Both the position numbers and the translations under genes were made by a program. A stretch of DNA of 64,000 nucleotides from Limnoperna fortunei (lineage: Eukaryota > Mollusca > Bivalvia > Mytilida > Modiolidae): positions 3,869,223 through 3,933,222 of the forward strand of contig OX104122.1 in NCBI GenBank assembly GCA_944474755.1. Direction: 5' to 3'. The notes below the pieces were generated by a model. That model was not told where the DNA came from, did not search any database, and saw only the letters and a list, made by a program, of their open reading frames with translations. Positions 1-12,113 of this stretch are shown here, piece by piece (within the stretch, counting starts at the first letter, position 1; each line of letters opens with the position of its first letter).

Positions 1-1719
1 TATGACTACCCTTGATATGACTAATTAAGGGAATATGACTACCCCTGAAATGACTAATAACTTGAAGATGACTACCCCCTGATATGACTAATTACTGGAA
101 TATGACTACCCCTGATATGAATAATTACTTGAATATGACTACCTCCTGACAATGACTAATTACTTGAAAATGACTACCCACGGATATGACTAATTACTTG
201 AATATGTCTACCCCCTGATATGACTAATTACTGGAATATGACTACCCCTGATATGACTAATTACTGGAATATGACTACCCCTGATATGACTTATTACAGG
301 TATATGACTACCCCTGATATGACTAATTTCTGGAATCTAACTTCAATATGATACGACTAAATACTGGAATATGACTACCCCTGATATGGCTTACACTTGA
401 TATGACTAAGTACTGGAATATGACTACCCACTGATATGACTAATTACTAGAATATGACTATCCGCTGATATGACTAATTACTGGAATATGACTGATACTT
501 GATATGACTAAGTACTGGAACATGACTACCCACTGATATGACTAATTACTAGAATATGACTATCCGCTGATATGACTAATTACTGGAATATGACTACCCC
601 TTGATATGACTAATTACTGGAATATGACTACCCACTGATATTAGTAATTAATGGAATATGACTACCCCCTGATAGGACTAATTAACGGAATATGACTACC
701 TCTGATATGACTAATTACTGGAATATGACTACGCCCTGATATGACTAATTACTTCAATAAGACTTCCACTGATATGAAATTACAGAAATAAGACTACCCC
801 TGATATGACTAATTACTGGAATATGACTACCCTTTATATGACTAATTACTGGAATATGACTACCCCTGATATGACTAATTACTGGAATAAGACTTACCGC
901 TGATATGACTATTTACTGGAATATGACTACCCCTGATATGACTAATTACTGGAATACGACTACTCCTTATATGAGTAATTACTGGAATAAGACTTCCCCT
1001 GATATGACTAATTACTGGAATATGACTACCCCTGATATGACTAATTACTAGAATATGACTATCCGCTGATATGACTAATTACTGGAATATGACTACCCCT
1101 TGATATGACTAATTAATGGAATATGACTACCAACTGATATTAGTAATTAATGGAATATGACTACCCCCTTATAGGACTAATTACCGGAATATGACTACCT
1201 CTGATATGACTAATTACTGGAATATGACTACGCCCTGATATGACTAATTACTTCAATAAGACTTCCCCTGATATGACATTACAGAAATAAGACTACCCCT
1301 GATATGACTAATTACTGGAATATGACTACCCCTGATATGACTAATTACTGGAATAAGACAACCCCTGATATGACTAATTACTGGAATATGACTACCGCTG
1401 ATATGACTATTTACTGGAATATGACTACCCCTGATATGACTAATTACTGGAATAAGACTACCCTGATATGACTAATTACTGGAATATGACTACCGCTGAT
1501 ATGACTAATTACTGGAATAAGACTACCCATGATATGACTAATGACTGGAATATGACTACCGCTGATATGACTATTTACTGGAATATGACTACCCCTGATA
1601 TGACTAATTACTGGAATATGATTATCCCCGATATGTCTAATTACTGCAATACGACTACTCCTAATATGAGTAATTACTGGAATAAGACTTCCCCTGATAT
1701 GACTAATTACTGGAATATG

Positions 1720-2892
1720 ACTACCCCTGATATGCCTAATTACTGGAATATGATTATCCCTGATATGACTAATTACTGGAATACGACTACCCCTGATATG
1801 AGTAATTACCGGAATAAGACTTCCCACTGATATGACTAATTACTGGAATACGACTACGACCTGATATGATTAATTACTGGAATATGACTACGCCCTGATA
1901 TAACTAAATACTGGAATATGACTACACCCTGATACGACTAATTACTGGAATATGACTACGCCCTGATATAACTAAATACTGGAATATGACTACGCCCTGA
2001 TATGACTCGACTGGAATAAGACTTCACCCTGATATGACTAATTACTGGAATAAGACTTACCCCTGATATGACTATTTACTGGAATATGACTACCCCTGAT
2101 ATGACTAATTACTGGAATACGACTACTCCTGATATGAGTAATTACTGGAATAAGACTTCCCCCTGATATGAATAATTACTGGAATATGACTACCCCTGAT
2201 ATGACTAATTACTAGAATATGACTATCCGCTGATATGACTAATTACTGGAATATGACTACCACTTGATATGACTAATTAATGGAATATGACTCCCCACTG
2301 ATATTAGTAATTAATGGAATATGACTACCCCCTGATAGGACTAATTACCGGAATATGACTACCTCTGATATGACTAATTACTGGAATATGACTACGCCCT
2401 GATATGACTAATTACTTCAATAAGACTTCCCCTGATATGACATTACAGAAATAAGACTACCCCTGATATGACTAATTACTGGAATATGACTTCCCCTGAT
2501 ATGACTAATTACTGGAATATGACAACCCTTGATATGACTAATTACTGGAATATGACTACCGCTGATATGACTATTTACTGGAATATGACTACCCCTGATA
2601 TGACTAATTACTGGAATAAGACTACCCCTGATATGACTAATTACTGGAATAAGACTACCCCTGATATGACTAATTACTGGAATAAGACTACCCTGATATG
2701 ACTAATTACTGGAATATGACTACCGCTGATATGACTATTTACTGGAATATGACAACCCCTTATATGCCTAATTACTGGAATATGATTATCCCTGATATGA
2801 CTAATTACTGGAATACGACTACCCCTGATATGAGTAATTACCGGAATAAGACTTCCCACTGATATGACTAATTACTGGAATACGACTACGAC
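1720..2892. repeat. Satellite A: duplicated block, 1,032-bp spacing
   Basis: The distinctive run around ATGATTATCCCTGATATGAC, then the AGTAATTACCGGAATAAGAC variant and TACGACTACGAC, occurs at about 1720-1860 and again at about 2752-2892, exactly 1,032 bp apart. A rarer unit containing TTAGTAATTAATGG recurs at 641, 1140 and 2304. These shared rare variants show that multi-unit blocks were copied, not only single units. Confidence 0.8.
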
Positions 2893-3390
2893 TTGATATG
2901 ACTAATTACTGGAATATGACTACGCCCTGATATAACTAAATACTGGAATATGACTACGCCCTGATATGACTAATTACTGGAATATGACTACGCCCTGATA
3001 TAACTAAATACTGGAATATGACTACGCCCTGATATGACTAATTACTGGAATATGACTACGCCCTGATATAACTAAATACTGGAATATGACTGCGCCCTGA
3101 TATGACTCGACTGGAATAAGACTTCACCCTAATATGACTAATTACAGGAATATGACTACCCCTGATATGACTAATTACTGGAATATAACTACACCTGATA
3201 GACTAATTACTGGAATATAATTACTGGATTAAGACCTCCCCTGATATGACTTATTACTGGAATATGACTACCACTGATATGACTAATTACTGGAATATGA
3301 CTACCCCTGATATGACTTATTACAGGTATATGACTACCCCTGATATGACTCATTACTGGAATATGACTACGCCCTGATATGACTAATTAC

Positions 3391-5765
3391 TAGAATAGGA
3401 CTACCCCTGATATGACTTATGACTGGAATACGACTACCTCCTGATACGACTAATTACTGGAATATGACTACCACTGATATGACTAATTACTTGAATATGA
3501 CTACCTCCTGACAATGACTAAATACATGAAAATGACTTCCCACGGATATGACTAATTACTTAAATATGACTACCCCCTGATATGACTAATTACTGGAATA
3601 TGACTACCCCTGATATGACTAATTACTGGAATATGACTACCCCTGATATGACTAATTAGTGGAATATGACTACGCCCTGATATGACTAATTACTTAAATA
3701 TGACTACCCCTGATATGACTAATTACTGAAATATGACTACCCCTGATATGACTTATTACAGGTATATGACTACCCCTGATATGACTAATTTCTGGAATAT
3801 AACTTCAATCTGATACGACTAAATACTGCAATATGACTACCCCTGATATGACTAATTTCTGGAATATGACTTCACTATTATGTGTCTAAATACTGGAATA
3901 AGACTTCCCCTTGATATGACTAATTACTGGAATATAACTACTCCTGATATGAGTAATTACTGGAATAAGACCTCCCCTGATATGACTTATTACTGGAATA
4001 TGCCTACCACTGATATGACTAATTACTGGAATATGACTACCCCTGATATGACTTATTACAGGTATATGACTTCCCCTGATAGGACTCATTACTGGAATAT
4101 GACTACGCCCTGATATGACTAATTACTAGAATAGGACTACCCCTGATATGACTTATGACTGGAATACGACTACCTCCTAATACGACTAATTACTGGAATA
4201 TGACTACCCTTGATATGACTAATTAAGGGAATATGACTACTACCTGATATGACTAATTACTGGAATATGACTACCACTGATATGACTAATTACTTGAATA
4301 TGACTACCTCCTGACAATGACTAAATACATGAAAATGACTTCCCACGGATATGACTAATTACTTAAATATGATAACCCCCTGATATGACTAATTACTGGA
4401 ATATGACTACCCCTGATATGACTAATTACTGGAATATGACTACCCCTGATATGACTAATTACTGGAATATGACTACCCCTGATATGACTAATTACTGGAA
4501 TATGACTACGCCCTGATATGACTAATTACTTAAATATGACTACCCCTGATATGACTAATTACTGAAATATGACTACCCCTGATATGACTTATTACAGGTA
4601 TATGACTACCCCTGATATGACTAATTTCTGGAATATAACTTCAATCTGATACGACTAAATACTGCAATATGACTACCCCTGATATGACTAATTTCTGGAA
4701 TATGACTTCACTATTATGTGTCTAAATACTGGAATAAGACTTCCCCTTGATATGACTAATTACTGGAATATAACTACTCCTGATATGAGTAATTACTGGA
4801 ATAAGACCTCCCCTGATATGACTTATTACTGGAATATGACTACCACTGATATGACTAATTGCTGGAATATGACTACCCCTGATATGACTTATTACAGATA
4901 TATGAATACCCCTGATATGACTCATTACTGGAATATGACTACGCCCTGATATGACTAATTACTAGAATAGGACTACCCCTGATATGACTTATGACTGGAA
5001 TACGACTACCTCCTGATACGACTAATTACTGGAATATGACTACCCTTGATATGACTAATTAAAGGAATATGACTACTACCTGATATGACTAATTACTGGA
5101 ATATGACTACCACTGATATGACTAATTACTTGAATATGACTACCTCCTGACAATGACTAAATACATGAAAATGACTTCCCACGGATATGACTAATTACTT
5201 AAATATGATAACCCCCTGATATGACTAATTACTGGAATATGACTACCCCTGATATGACTAATTACTGGAATATGACTACCCCTGATATGACTAATTACTG
5301 GAATATGACTACGCCCTGATATGACTAATTACTTAAATATGACTACCTCTGATATGACTAATTACTGAAATATGACTACCCCTGATATGACTTATTACAG
5401 GTATATGACTACCCCTGATATGACTAATTTCTGGAATATAACTTCAATCTGATACGACTAAATACTGCAATATGACTACCCCTGATATGACTAATTTCTG
5501 GAATATGACTTCACTATTATGTGTCTAAATACTGGAATAAGACTTCCCCTTGATATGACTAATTACTGAAATATGACTACGCTCTGATATGACTAATTAC
5601 TGGAATAAGACTTCCCCCTGATATGACTGATTATTGGTATATGACTACCCCTGATATGACTAATAAATTGAATATGACTACCCTCTGATATGACTACTTA
5701 CAGGTATATGACTACCCCTGAAATGACTTATTACAGGTATATGACTACCACTGATTTGACTAATT
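3391..5765. repeat. Satellite A: higher-order block of about 0.74-0.84 kb, three copies
   Basis: The rare unit with TAGAATAGGACTACCCC sits at 3391, 4127 and 4963, spacings of 736 and 836 bp. The marker TTCACTATTATGTGTCTAAA sits at 3871, 4707 and 5510, spacings of 836 and 803 bp, with a fourth shorter spacing to 5846. The spacings differ by about 100 and 33 bp, roughly three units and one unit. This is a higher-order repeat whose copies gained or lost whole units. Confidence 0.85.
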
Positions 5766-6389
5766 TCTGGAATATAACTTCAATCTGATACGACTAAATA
5801 CTGGAATATGACTACCCATGATATGACTAATTTCGGGAATATGACTTCACTATTATGTGTCTAAATACTGGAATAAGACTTCCCCTTGATATGACTAATT
5901 ACTTGAATATGACTACCTTTGATATGACTAATTATTGGTATATGACTAACCCTGATATGACTAATTACTGAAATATGACTACTCTCTGATATGACTTATT
6001 ACTGGAATATGACTACCATTAATATGACTAAGTACTGGAATATGAATACCCCCTGATATGACTAATTACTGGAATATGACTACCCCTGATATGACTAATA
6101 AATTGAATATGACTACCCCCTGATATGACTAATTAATGGACTATGACTACCCCCTTATATGAGTAATTACTGGAATAAGACTTCCCCTGATATGACTTTT
6201 TACTGGAATATGACTATCTCCTGATATGGCTAATTACTGGAATATGACTACCACCTGATATGACTAATTACTGGAATATGACTACCCCTGATATGCCTAA
6301 TTACTGGAATATGACTACCCCTGATATGACTAATTACTGGAATATGGCTACCCTTGATATGACTAATTAAGGGAATATGACTGCCCCCT

Positions 6390-8833
6390 GATATGACTAA
6401 TTACTGGAATATGACTACCCCTGATATGACTTATTACAGGTATATGACTACCCCTGATATGACTAATTTCTGGAATATAACTTCAATCTGATACGACTAA
6501 TTACTGGAATATGACTACCCCTGATATGACTTTTTACTGGAATATGACTATCTCCTGATATGGCTAATTACTGGAATATGACTACCACCTGATATGACTA
6601 ATTACTGGAATATGACTACCCCTGATATGCCTAATTACTGGAATATGACTACCCCTGATATGACTAATTACTGGAATATGGCTACCCTTGATATGACTAA
6701 TTAAGGGAATATGACTGCCCCCTGATATGACTAATTACTGGAATATGACTACCCCTGATATGACTAATTACTTGAATATGACTACCTCCTGACAATGACT
6801 AATTACTTGAAAATGACTACCCAGTGATATGACTAATTACTTGAATATGACTACCCCCTGATATGACTAATTACTGGAATATGACTACCCCAGATATGAC
6901 TAATTACTGGAATATGACTACCCCTGATATGACTTATTACAGGTATATGACTACCCCTGATATGACTTATTACAGGTATATGACTACCCCTGATATGACT
7001 TACTACAGGTATATGACTACCCCTGATATGACTAAATACTGGAATAAGGCTACCCATGATATGACTAATTATTGGTATATGAGTAACCCTGATATGACTA
7101 ATTACTGAATTATGACTACGCTCTGATATGACTAATAAATTGAATATGACTACCCTTAATATGACTAAGTACTGGAATATGACTACCCCCTGATATGACT
7201 AATTACTGGAATGTGACTACCACTGATATGACTAATACATTGAATATGACTACCCCCTGATATGACTAATTACTGGAATATGACTACTCTTGATTTGACT
7301 AATTACTTGAATATGACTACCACCTGATATGACTAATTACTGGAATATGACTACCCCTGATATAATTATAATATATTTCTGGAATATGACTTCACTCTGA
7401 TATGACTTATTACTTGAATATGACTTCCCCTGATATGACTAATTATTGGTATATGACTAACCCTGATATGACTAATTACTGAAATATGACTACGCTCTGA
7501 TATGACTTATTACTGGAATATGACTACCCCTGATATGACTAATTACTGGAATATGACTACCCCTGATATGACTATTTACTGAAATATGAATACGCCTAGA
7601 TATGACTAATTACTGGAATATGACTACCCCTGATATGACTTATTACAGGTATATGACTACCCCTGATATGACTAATTTCTGGAATATAACTTCAATCTGA
7701 TACGACTAATTACTGGAATATGACTACCCCTGATATGACTTTTTACTGGAATATGACTATCTCCTGATATGGCTAATTACTGGAATATGACTACCACCTG
7801 ATATGACTAATTACTGGAATATGACTACCCCTGATATGCCTAATTACTGGAATATGACTACCCCTGATATGACTAATTACTGGAATATGGCTACCCTTGA
7901 TATGACTAATTAAGGGAATATGACTGCCCCCTGATATGACTAATTACTGGAATATGACTACCCCTGATATGACTAATTACTTGAATATGACTACCTCCTG
8001 ACAATGACTAATTACTTGAAAATGACTACCCACTGATATGACTAATTACTTGAATATGACTACCCCCTGATATGACTAATTACTGGAATATGACTACCCC
8101 AGATATGACTAATTACTGGAATATGACTACCCCTGATATGACTTATTACAGGTATATGACTACCCCTGATATGACTTATTACAGGTATATGACTACCCCT
8201 GATATGACTTACTACAGGTATATGACTACCCCTGATATGACTAAATACTGGAATAAGGCTACCCATGATATGACTAATTATTGGTATATGAGTAACCCTG
8301 ATATGACTAATTACTGAATTATGACTACGCTCTGATATGACTAATAAATTGAATATGACTACCCTTAATATGACTAAGTACTGGAATATGACTACCCCCT
8401 GATATGACTAATTACTGGAATGTGACTACCACTGATATGACTAATACATTGAATATGACTACCCCCTGATATGACTAATTACTGGAATATGACTACTCTT
8501 GATTTGACTAATTACTTGAATATGACTACCCCCTGATATGACTAATTACTGGAATATGACTACCCCTGATATAATTATAATATATTTCTGGAATATGACT
8601 TCACTCTGATATGACTTATTACTTGAATATGACTTCCCCTGATATGACTAATTATTGGTATATGACTAACCCTGATATGACTAATTACTGAAATATGACT
8701 ACGCTCTGATATGACTTATTACTGGAATATGACTACCCCTGATATGACTAATTACTGGAATATGACTACCCCTGATATGACTATTTACTGAAATATGAAT
8801 ACGCCTAGATATGACTAATTACTGGAATATGAC
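6390..8833. repeat. Satellite A: near-identical 1,209-bp tandem duplication at array edge
   Basis: Positions 6390-7598 and 7599-8807 line up at a constant offset of 1,209 bp, and a third partial copy starts at 8808 and breaks at the array end. I noticed only two base differences: CCAGTGATATG against CCACTGATATG near 6823, and ACCACC against ACCCCC near 7321. Shared markers include the unusual TATAATTATAATATATTTCT unit at 7361 and 8570. The near identity, against heavy variation elsewhere in the array, implies a recent duplication or an assembly duplication. Confidence 0.92.
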
Positions 8834-8841
8834 TAATTACT

Positions 8842-9060
8842 TGATTTTAACCTGCGTGCTACGACGGGTGCCACGCATGGAGCAGAATTTTCTTAACCTT
8901 CCGGAGCATTTGGAGTCACCCGCGGTTGGGTTCGTTTTACTCAATATTTTGTTATCGCTGTCTCTGTTTGTTTTGTTTATGTCCCTCTATTGTTTTTAAC
9001 CATAGTTTCGTCTGTCCTTGACTTATCGTTTTCTGAGTGCTCCTTAGTATGTTCGATTCT
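8842..9060 (+). mobile_element. Decayed bivalve-type dispersed repeat, copy 1
   Basis: Starts about CCTGCGTGCTACGACGGGTG, then a GGAGCAG...CTTAACCTTCCGGAGCA block, a G+T-rich stretch, and TTTTTAACCATAG. From memory this matches a very common sequence in bivalve genomes and transcripts whose usual form has GGAGCACCTGAG and GGGGTTCGTGTTG. Here it is substituted throughout. It directly abuts satellite A. The autonomous parent element is unknown to me. A 62-codon open frame across the junction is accidental. Confidence 0.5.
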
Positions 9061-9249
9061 CTTTTTTTTAAATTACTATAATATGACTTTACAAGATTTG
9101 TAAGAAAAATAATAATTTAATTACTATAGGTACGAAACATATCTATTTCGCAAAATACAAAACTATATTCAGTTAATAAAGTTCACGTCAAGACATAACT
9201 TGGCGGCTTCGTCAAAAAAGTCGTTTGGTGTAATTAGGCATGTTGGTGT
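9061..9249. other. AT-rich spacer between two dispersed-repeat copies
   Basis: Unique-looking AT-rich DNA with no convincing open frame, tandem structure or known motif. Confidence 0.6.
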
Positions 9250-9437
9250 AGTTGTCCGGAGCACCTGAGTACACCCATAGTTTTTATTGGGTTCGGGTTA
9301 CTCCCTTACTGTTTTGTGTGTTTTTGGCGTTTTGTGTTGCGTTTGTCTATATCCGGATTTGTAACTGTCCCTTGACCTTTGGCTCTTGTTGTTCGGTCGG
9401 TTTTCTTTGCTATTTTTCTTGTAAAGACAGATTGTAG
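9250..9437 (+). mobile_element. Decayed bivalve-type dispersed repeat, copy 2
   Basis: Contains TGTCCGGAGCACCTGAGTAC, a CCATAGTTTTTATTGGG segment and GGGTTCGGGTTACTC, colinear with the CCGGAGCATTTGGAGTCACC and GGGTTCGTTTTACTC blocks of the copy about 370 bp upstream. It is closer to the remembered bivalve consensus (GGAGCACCTGAG is intact). The 61-codon frame through it looks like hydrophobic, Cys/Phe-rich translation of G+T-rich DNA and is not called a gene. Confidence 0.5.
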
Positions 9438-9525
9438 AGGGAGCTTCACATATTTGTACATGTAGTTGGGTACGGCTGTGTACAGTTATGAAGACACGCC
9501 TGTGTGCTTGTGGAAGGAACTTAAG

Positions 9526-9665
9526 GTAAGTGTGATGTTGACCTGCTCATAATATAGGTAAGTGTGATGGAGGACCGGCTCAAACTGTAGGTAAGTGTGA
9601 GGGAGGACCGGCTCATACTGTAGGGAAGTGTGAGGGAGGACCGGATTATACTGTAGGTAAGTATT
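9526..9665 (+). repeat. Satellite B: small outlying array (33-bp unit)
   Basis: Unit starts at 9526, 9558, 9591, 9624 and 9657 (spacings 32, 33, 33, 33). The unit begins GTAAGTGTGATGGAGGACCG and ends GCTCATACTGTAG. It is the same family as the larger array at 12374-13094, but is separated from it by about 2.7 kb of other DNA. The last copy breaks after GGTAAG. Confidence 0.93.
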
Positions 9666-9873
9666 TTCTACTATCTACTGCCTAAAAGAAGGATGGAGTT
9701 TTGAAATCGAGACCGGATATAACTATGTGAACAGTAGATTGCACAATTATGTTTTTGTGAGTTTCAAAAGCTAGATAAGAACTTTATGTTGAAATAAATA
9801 CAGACCAGGAGTGTTTTGTTTTTTTCCCCTAAAGCACGAGATTTTGTAAACATATACATAAACAATCAACTGA
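9666..9873. other. Spacer upstream of the decayed ORF1-like frame
   Basis: Single-copy-looking AT-rich DNA with no supported feature. It is the left end of the 2.7-kb block that separates the two satellite B arrays. Confidence 0.5.
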
Positions 9874-10310
9874 AATGTCTACAGAGAAGATAAAAATGCG
9901 GATGTTAAGACGAAAGATATTGCTGCATGTTTTGGTCGCCTCCACAATCACATAGAAACTAAAATTGTTGCAATAAAGTTTGAGCATAGCGAGTTAACCG
10001 AAAAGTGTAGACGTAATCAAAAACCTGGTTGAATTCTTCAATGCAGATTTTTTTGGACCTTAACAACAAGGTGATGCTCAAATAGGAAACACAACGAGAA
10101 GCCGAACGTAACGAAAAAATCAAGCTTCATTTATGTGGACGTAAGTGTAATTGAATAATTCGCGGAATAAAATGCCACTCTGATGTTAGTGAGTTCCCAA
10201 AATCGACAAATATACTTGTCAGGGACTTTCTTGAGAACTCTCGGCATGCGGCAGAAACGTGTTAATACAATGTTTTCTTGACCGTTGTACAAAGCCCACC
10301 GCCCAGTGAC
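9874..10310 (+). pseudogene. Decayed LINE ORF1-like coding fragment
   Basis: Seen: an open plus-strand frame at 9874-10032 contains KDIAACFGRLHNHIETK and HSELTEKCRRNQKPG, then a stop. After a frame change, another frame runs from about 10032 with LDLNNKVMLK, a stop at 10083, then ETQREAERNEKIKLHL, IIRGI and NILVRDFLENSRHAAETC, with stops near 10147 and 10260. Known: ORF1 proteins of many L1-type LINEs have a charged heptad-like coiled coil, then a segment resembling RSRRNNIIIRGI and VRDFL before an RNA-binding domain. Inferred: this is a dead copy of such an ORF, with at least one frameshift and several stops. No reverse transcriptase follows. It could also be a chance run of coding-like frames, and the match is from memory only. 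Confidence 0.27.
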
Positions 10311-10494
10311 ACTAATAAACGGAATCATGCTAAAGCTTGAACCTTGCTTTCGTAACAGTGTAGTAGCACGATTGAGTGGAGATTTGCTGAACACAAGATG
10401 AGGAACGTCGCCGGAAAGAAAAAAGCGAACAAAACTCATGTACTTTAAACAGCTGTAATTCCTAAAACTCCACCGCACAACATACCACCCCGAG

Positions 10495-11160
10495 ATGCTT
10501 ACTAAAAAAACTTTGAAAGAAATTGTGTGTACTAAATCGGAATACAGCTTTTATATTTATAGTTGTATACTTAAATATATATGTCGTTTACCTGTCTTTT
10601 ATCTTTGCATAGTAGTTTGTTATTTGAATTTGTGTGTATATGACTTTTCATTTTTACACTGCGTAGTACAAAACAATGTAGGAAATTCCTGAGAAGATGT
10701 GTATTGCTTCTTTTCATTCATAAAGTCGGGTGTCTTCGTGGAAGGCCGCGTTTACATCAACATCCGACTAACTAACAGCATGTGAAATAAATTGAAGTTT
10801 CCACTCTTAAAGCACTTATTCAAGTAATTAACATTTAAATTGCTCGGATTTGTGAATGGAAATACTAATTATTTTGACAGAGCTATATACCCACACACTT
10901 ATGTGACGAAATATACTCTTAATAACAAGTTAAATGTGATTATTATAGTGCAGTGCAGTTGAAATGAATCTTAAGTCCTTACTGTTCTAAACACAGAATA
11001 ATCAAATAGACAAAGTGGCAGCATCTTTAGTAAAAGGGGATTTAATTCTGTTTGTGGATGAATGGGCTTGATATAAAAACAATGTTAATTTGTTTATATA
11101 TAAATCGTCATAACTTTTGAAGTAATAAGTATAATATGGAGTAGGCATTGTCAAAGTGCG
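10495..11160. other. AT-rich unique sequence, no supported feature
   Basis: About 670 bases of AT-rich DNA. A 65-codon plus frame at 10495-10692 (rich in Tyr, Cys and Val, no recognisable domain) is of the size expected by chance. No repeat, RNA gene or promoter was recognised. Confidence 0.5.
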
Positions 11161-11166
11161 AGCACA

Positions 11167-11210
11167 GATTGATGATTGATTGATTAATGGTGTTTAGCGA
11201 GCACAGACGA
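11167..11210 (+). repeat. Possible fragment of a mollusc dispersed repeat (GATTGATTGATT type)
   Basis: TTGATGATTGATTGATTAAT is followed by GGTGTTTAGCGAGCAC. From memory, many mollusc genomes carry a dispersed repeat starting with GATTGATTGATT and then GGTGTTTAACGCC. Only about 40 bases resemble it here, so this is a weak call. Confidence 0.25.
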
Positions 11211-11287
11211 TATAGTCTTTTATTATCAATATATAATGTGCACTCCGTTACTTCCGAACACCATAAATGTGCCTCTCAATTCCAGTG

Positions 11288-11325
11288 GTCACGTGACGTA
11301 TTTCTTTTTGTAATTGGTGACGTCA
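11288..11325. promoter_or_regulatory. Palindromic E-box and full CRE, 20 bp apart
   Basis: GTCACGTGAC at 11288-11297 is a perfect 10-bp palindrome around the E-box CACGTG, overlapping a TGACGT half-site. TGACGTCA at 11318-11325 is a full consensus CRE. CREB/ATF and bHLH proteins bind such sites in animals. No gene or TATA box is visible nearby, so function is unproven and the pair could be chance or part of a repeat. Confidence 0.3.
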
Positions 11326-11474
11326 CATGATTGTCAGTTTTTAAAGATCGATTAAGCGATTGGAAAAAATAGTATGAAATTTGTGTTGTTATTTTTAAAT
11401 ATAACATTAACTTTTTATCATTGTCAAATTTATTTTTAAAGTCTTTCTTTAAAATTAAATTTAGTGTTCTTCAT

Positions 11475-11500
11475 TATCGCCGCCCAGGAGGGCGGCGATA
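11475..11500. repeat. Perfect GC-rich inverted repeat (11-bp stem, 4-nt loop)
   Basis: TATCGCCGCCC at 11475-11485 and its exact reverse complement GGGCGGCGATA at 11490-11500 flank the loop AGGA. It stands out sharply in AT-rich surroundings. It could be a transposon terminal hairpin or a cruciform-prone site. There is no U-tract or gene to support a terminator role. Confidence 0.8.
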
Positions 11501-12113
11501 TATTTGTATTCACTTTCGTTGCTAACGATGGATAAAGGAGAACATATTTTTAAGTACACTTAGTTACCATAAATGAACATAATTTTGCTACAAGAATGTT
11601 AATCATTTAACTTGAGTGAAAAATAAAGATGGTGTATGAGGTTCGACTTCAAAAGTGCTTTTGTGATATCAAAGTTTCATGTAATAATAACGTTTTTTAG
11701 TATTCTATTTACGGAAGTTAATAATACAGGGAGACCATTTTTATCCTGGTACTAAGTCTTTCGTTGATAGCTCTATCGACAAGCGTAGCTTTGAAAAATA
11801 GGAAACCGGAATAAAAGGCTATTTTGCGTAGACAATTCCGGAGTATGCCGATATTTGTAAGACTCAATAAATAAATATTTTGTCAATAATTTAATTGCAC
11901 CACGTGAATATTAGTTTTAATTCAAGTCTATTTATGATTTAATATATGACAAAAGATTACATGTGCACAAATTTAAAAATTGGCAATTGAAACTAGCCAC
12001 AACAGCAGGGCTTAGCTTTACATAGAAACCTATGGGGAATAAGTTCAAGTGCATTGTTTTTAGAAATCACTTTGACAAACGCGAGCAGAATGTAGAATAA
12101 ATCGGCGGCGAAC
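11501..12113. other. AT-rich unique sequence, no supported feature
   Basis: No open frame or tandem repeat worth reporting. A 7-bp inverted pair CCGGAAT / ATTCCGG lies at about 11806-11841 around an AT-rich loop, within what chance allows. Confidence 0.5.

Larger units (their letters stand above)
1..8833. repeat. Satellite A: 33-bp tandem array
   Basis: A 33-bp unit with core TATGACTAATTACTGGAATA followed by a TGACTACCCCTGA segment repeats about 265 times (length divided by period) and is open at the left window edge. Common variants change ACCCC to ACGCCC or ACCGC, AATTAC to TATTAC, and TACTGG to TACAGG. Each unit contains two ATATGACTA motifs, so it looks like an old dimer of a 15-18-bp sequence. 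Because 33 is divisible by three, runs of intact units stay open on both strands and encode an 11-residue repeat (MTNYWNMTTPD on plus). These frames are short, interrupted and unanchored, so they are not called genes. The array stops abruptly at about 8833, inside a unit. Confidence 0.97.

Noticed and set aside
1468..1830. 120-codon plus frame with MTNYWNMTTPD-type repeats, the antisense 127-codon frame, and similar shorter frames throughout 1-8833
   Set aside because: They follow from a 33-bp period without stops in either strand, have no flanking gene signals, and break wherever a unit varies in length.
10131..10478. 115-codon minus-strand frame in unique DNA
   Set aside because: No recognisable motif, and it overlaps plus-strand frames that look more coding-like (VRDFLEN, IIRGI). 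It is probably a shadow of that decayed element.
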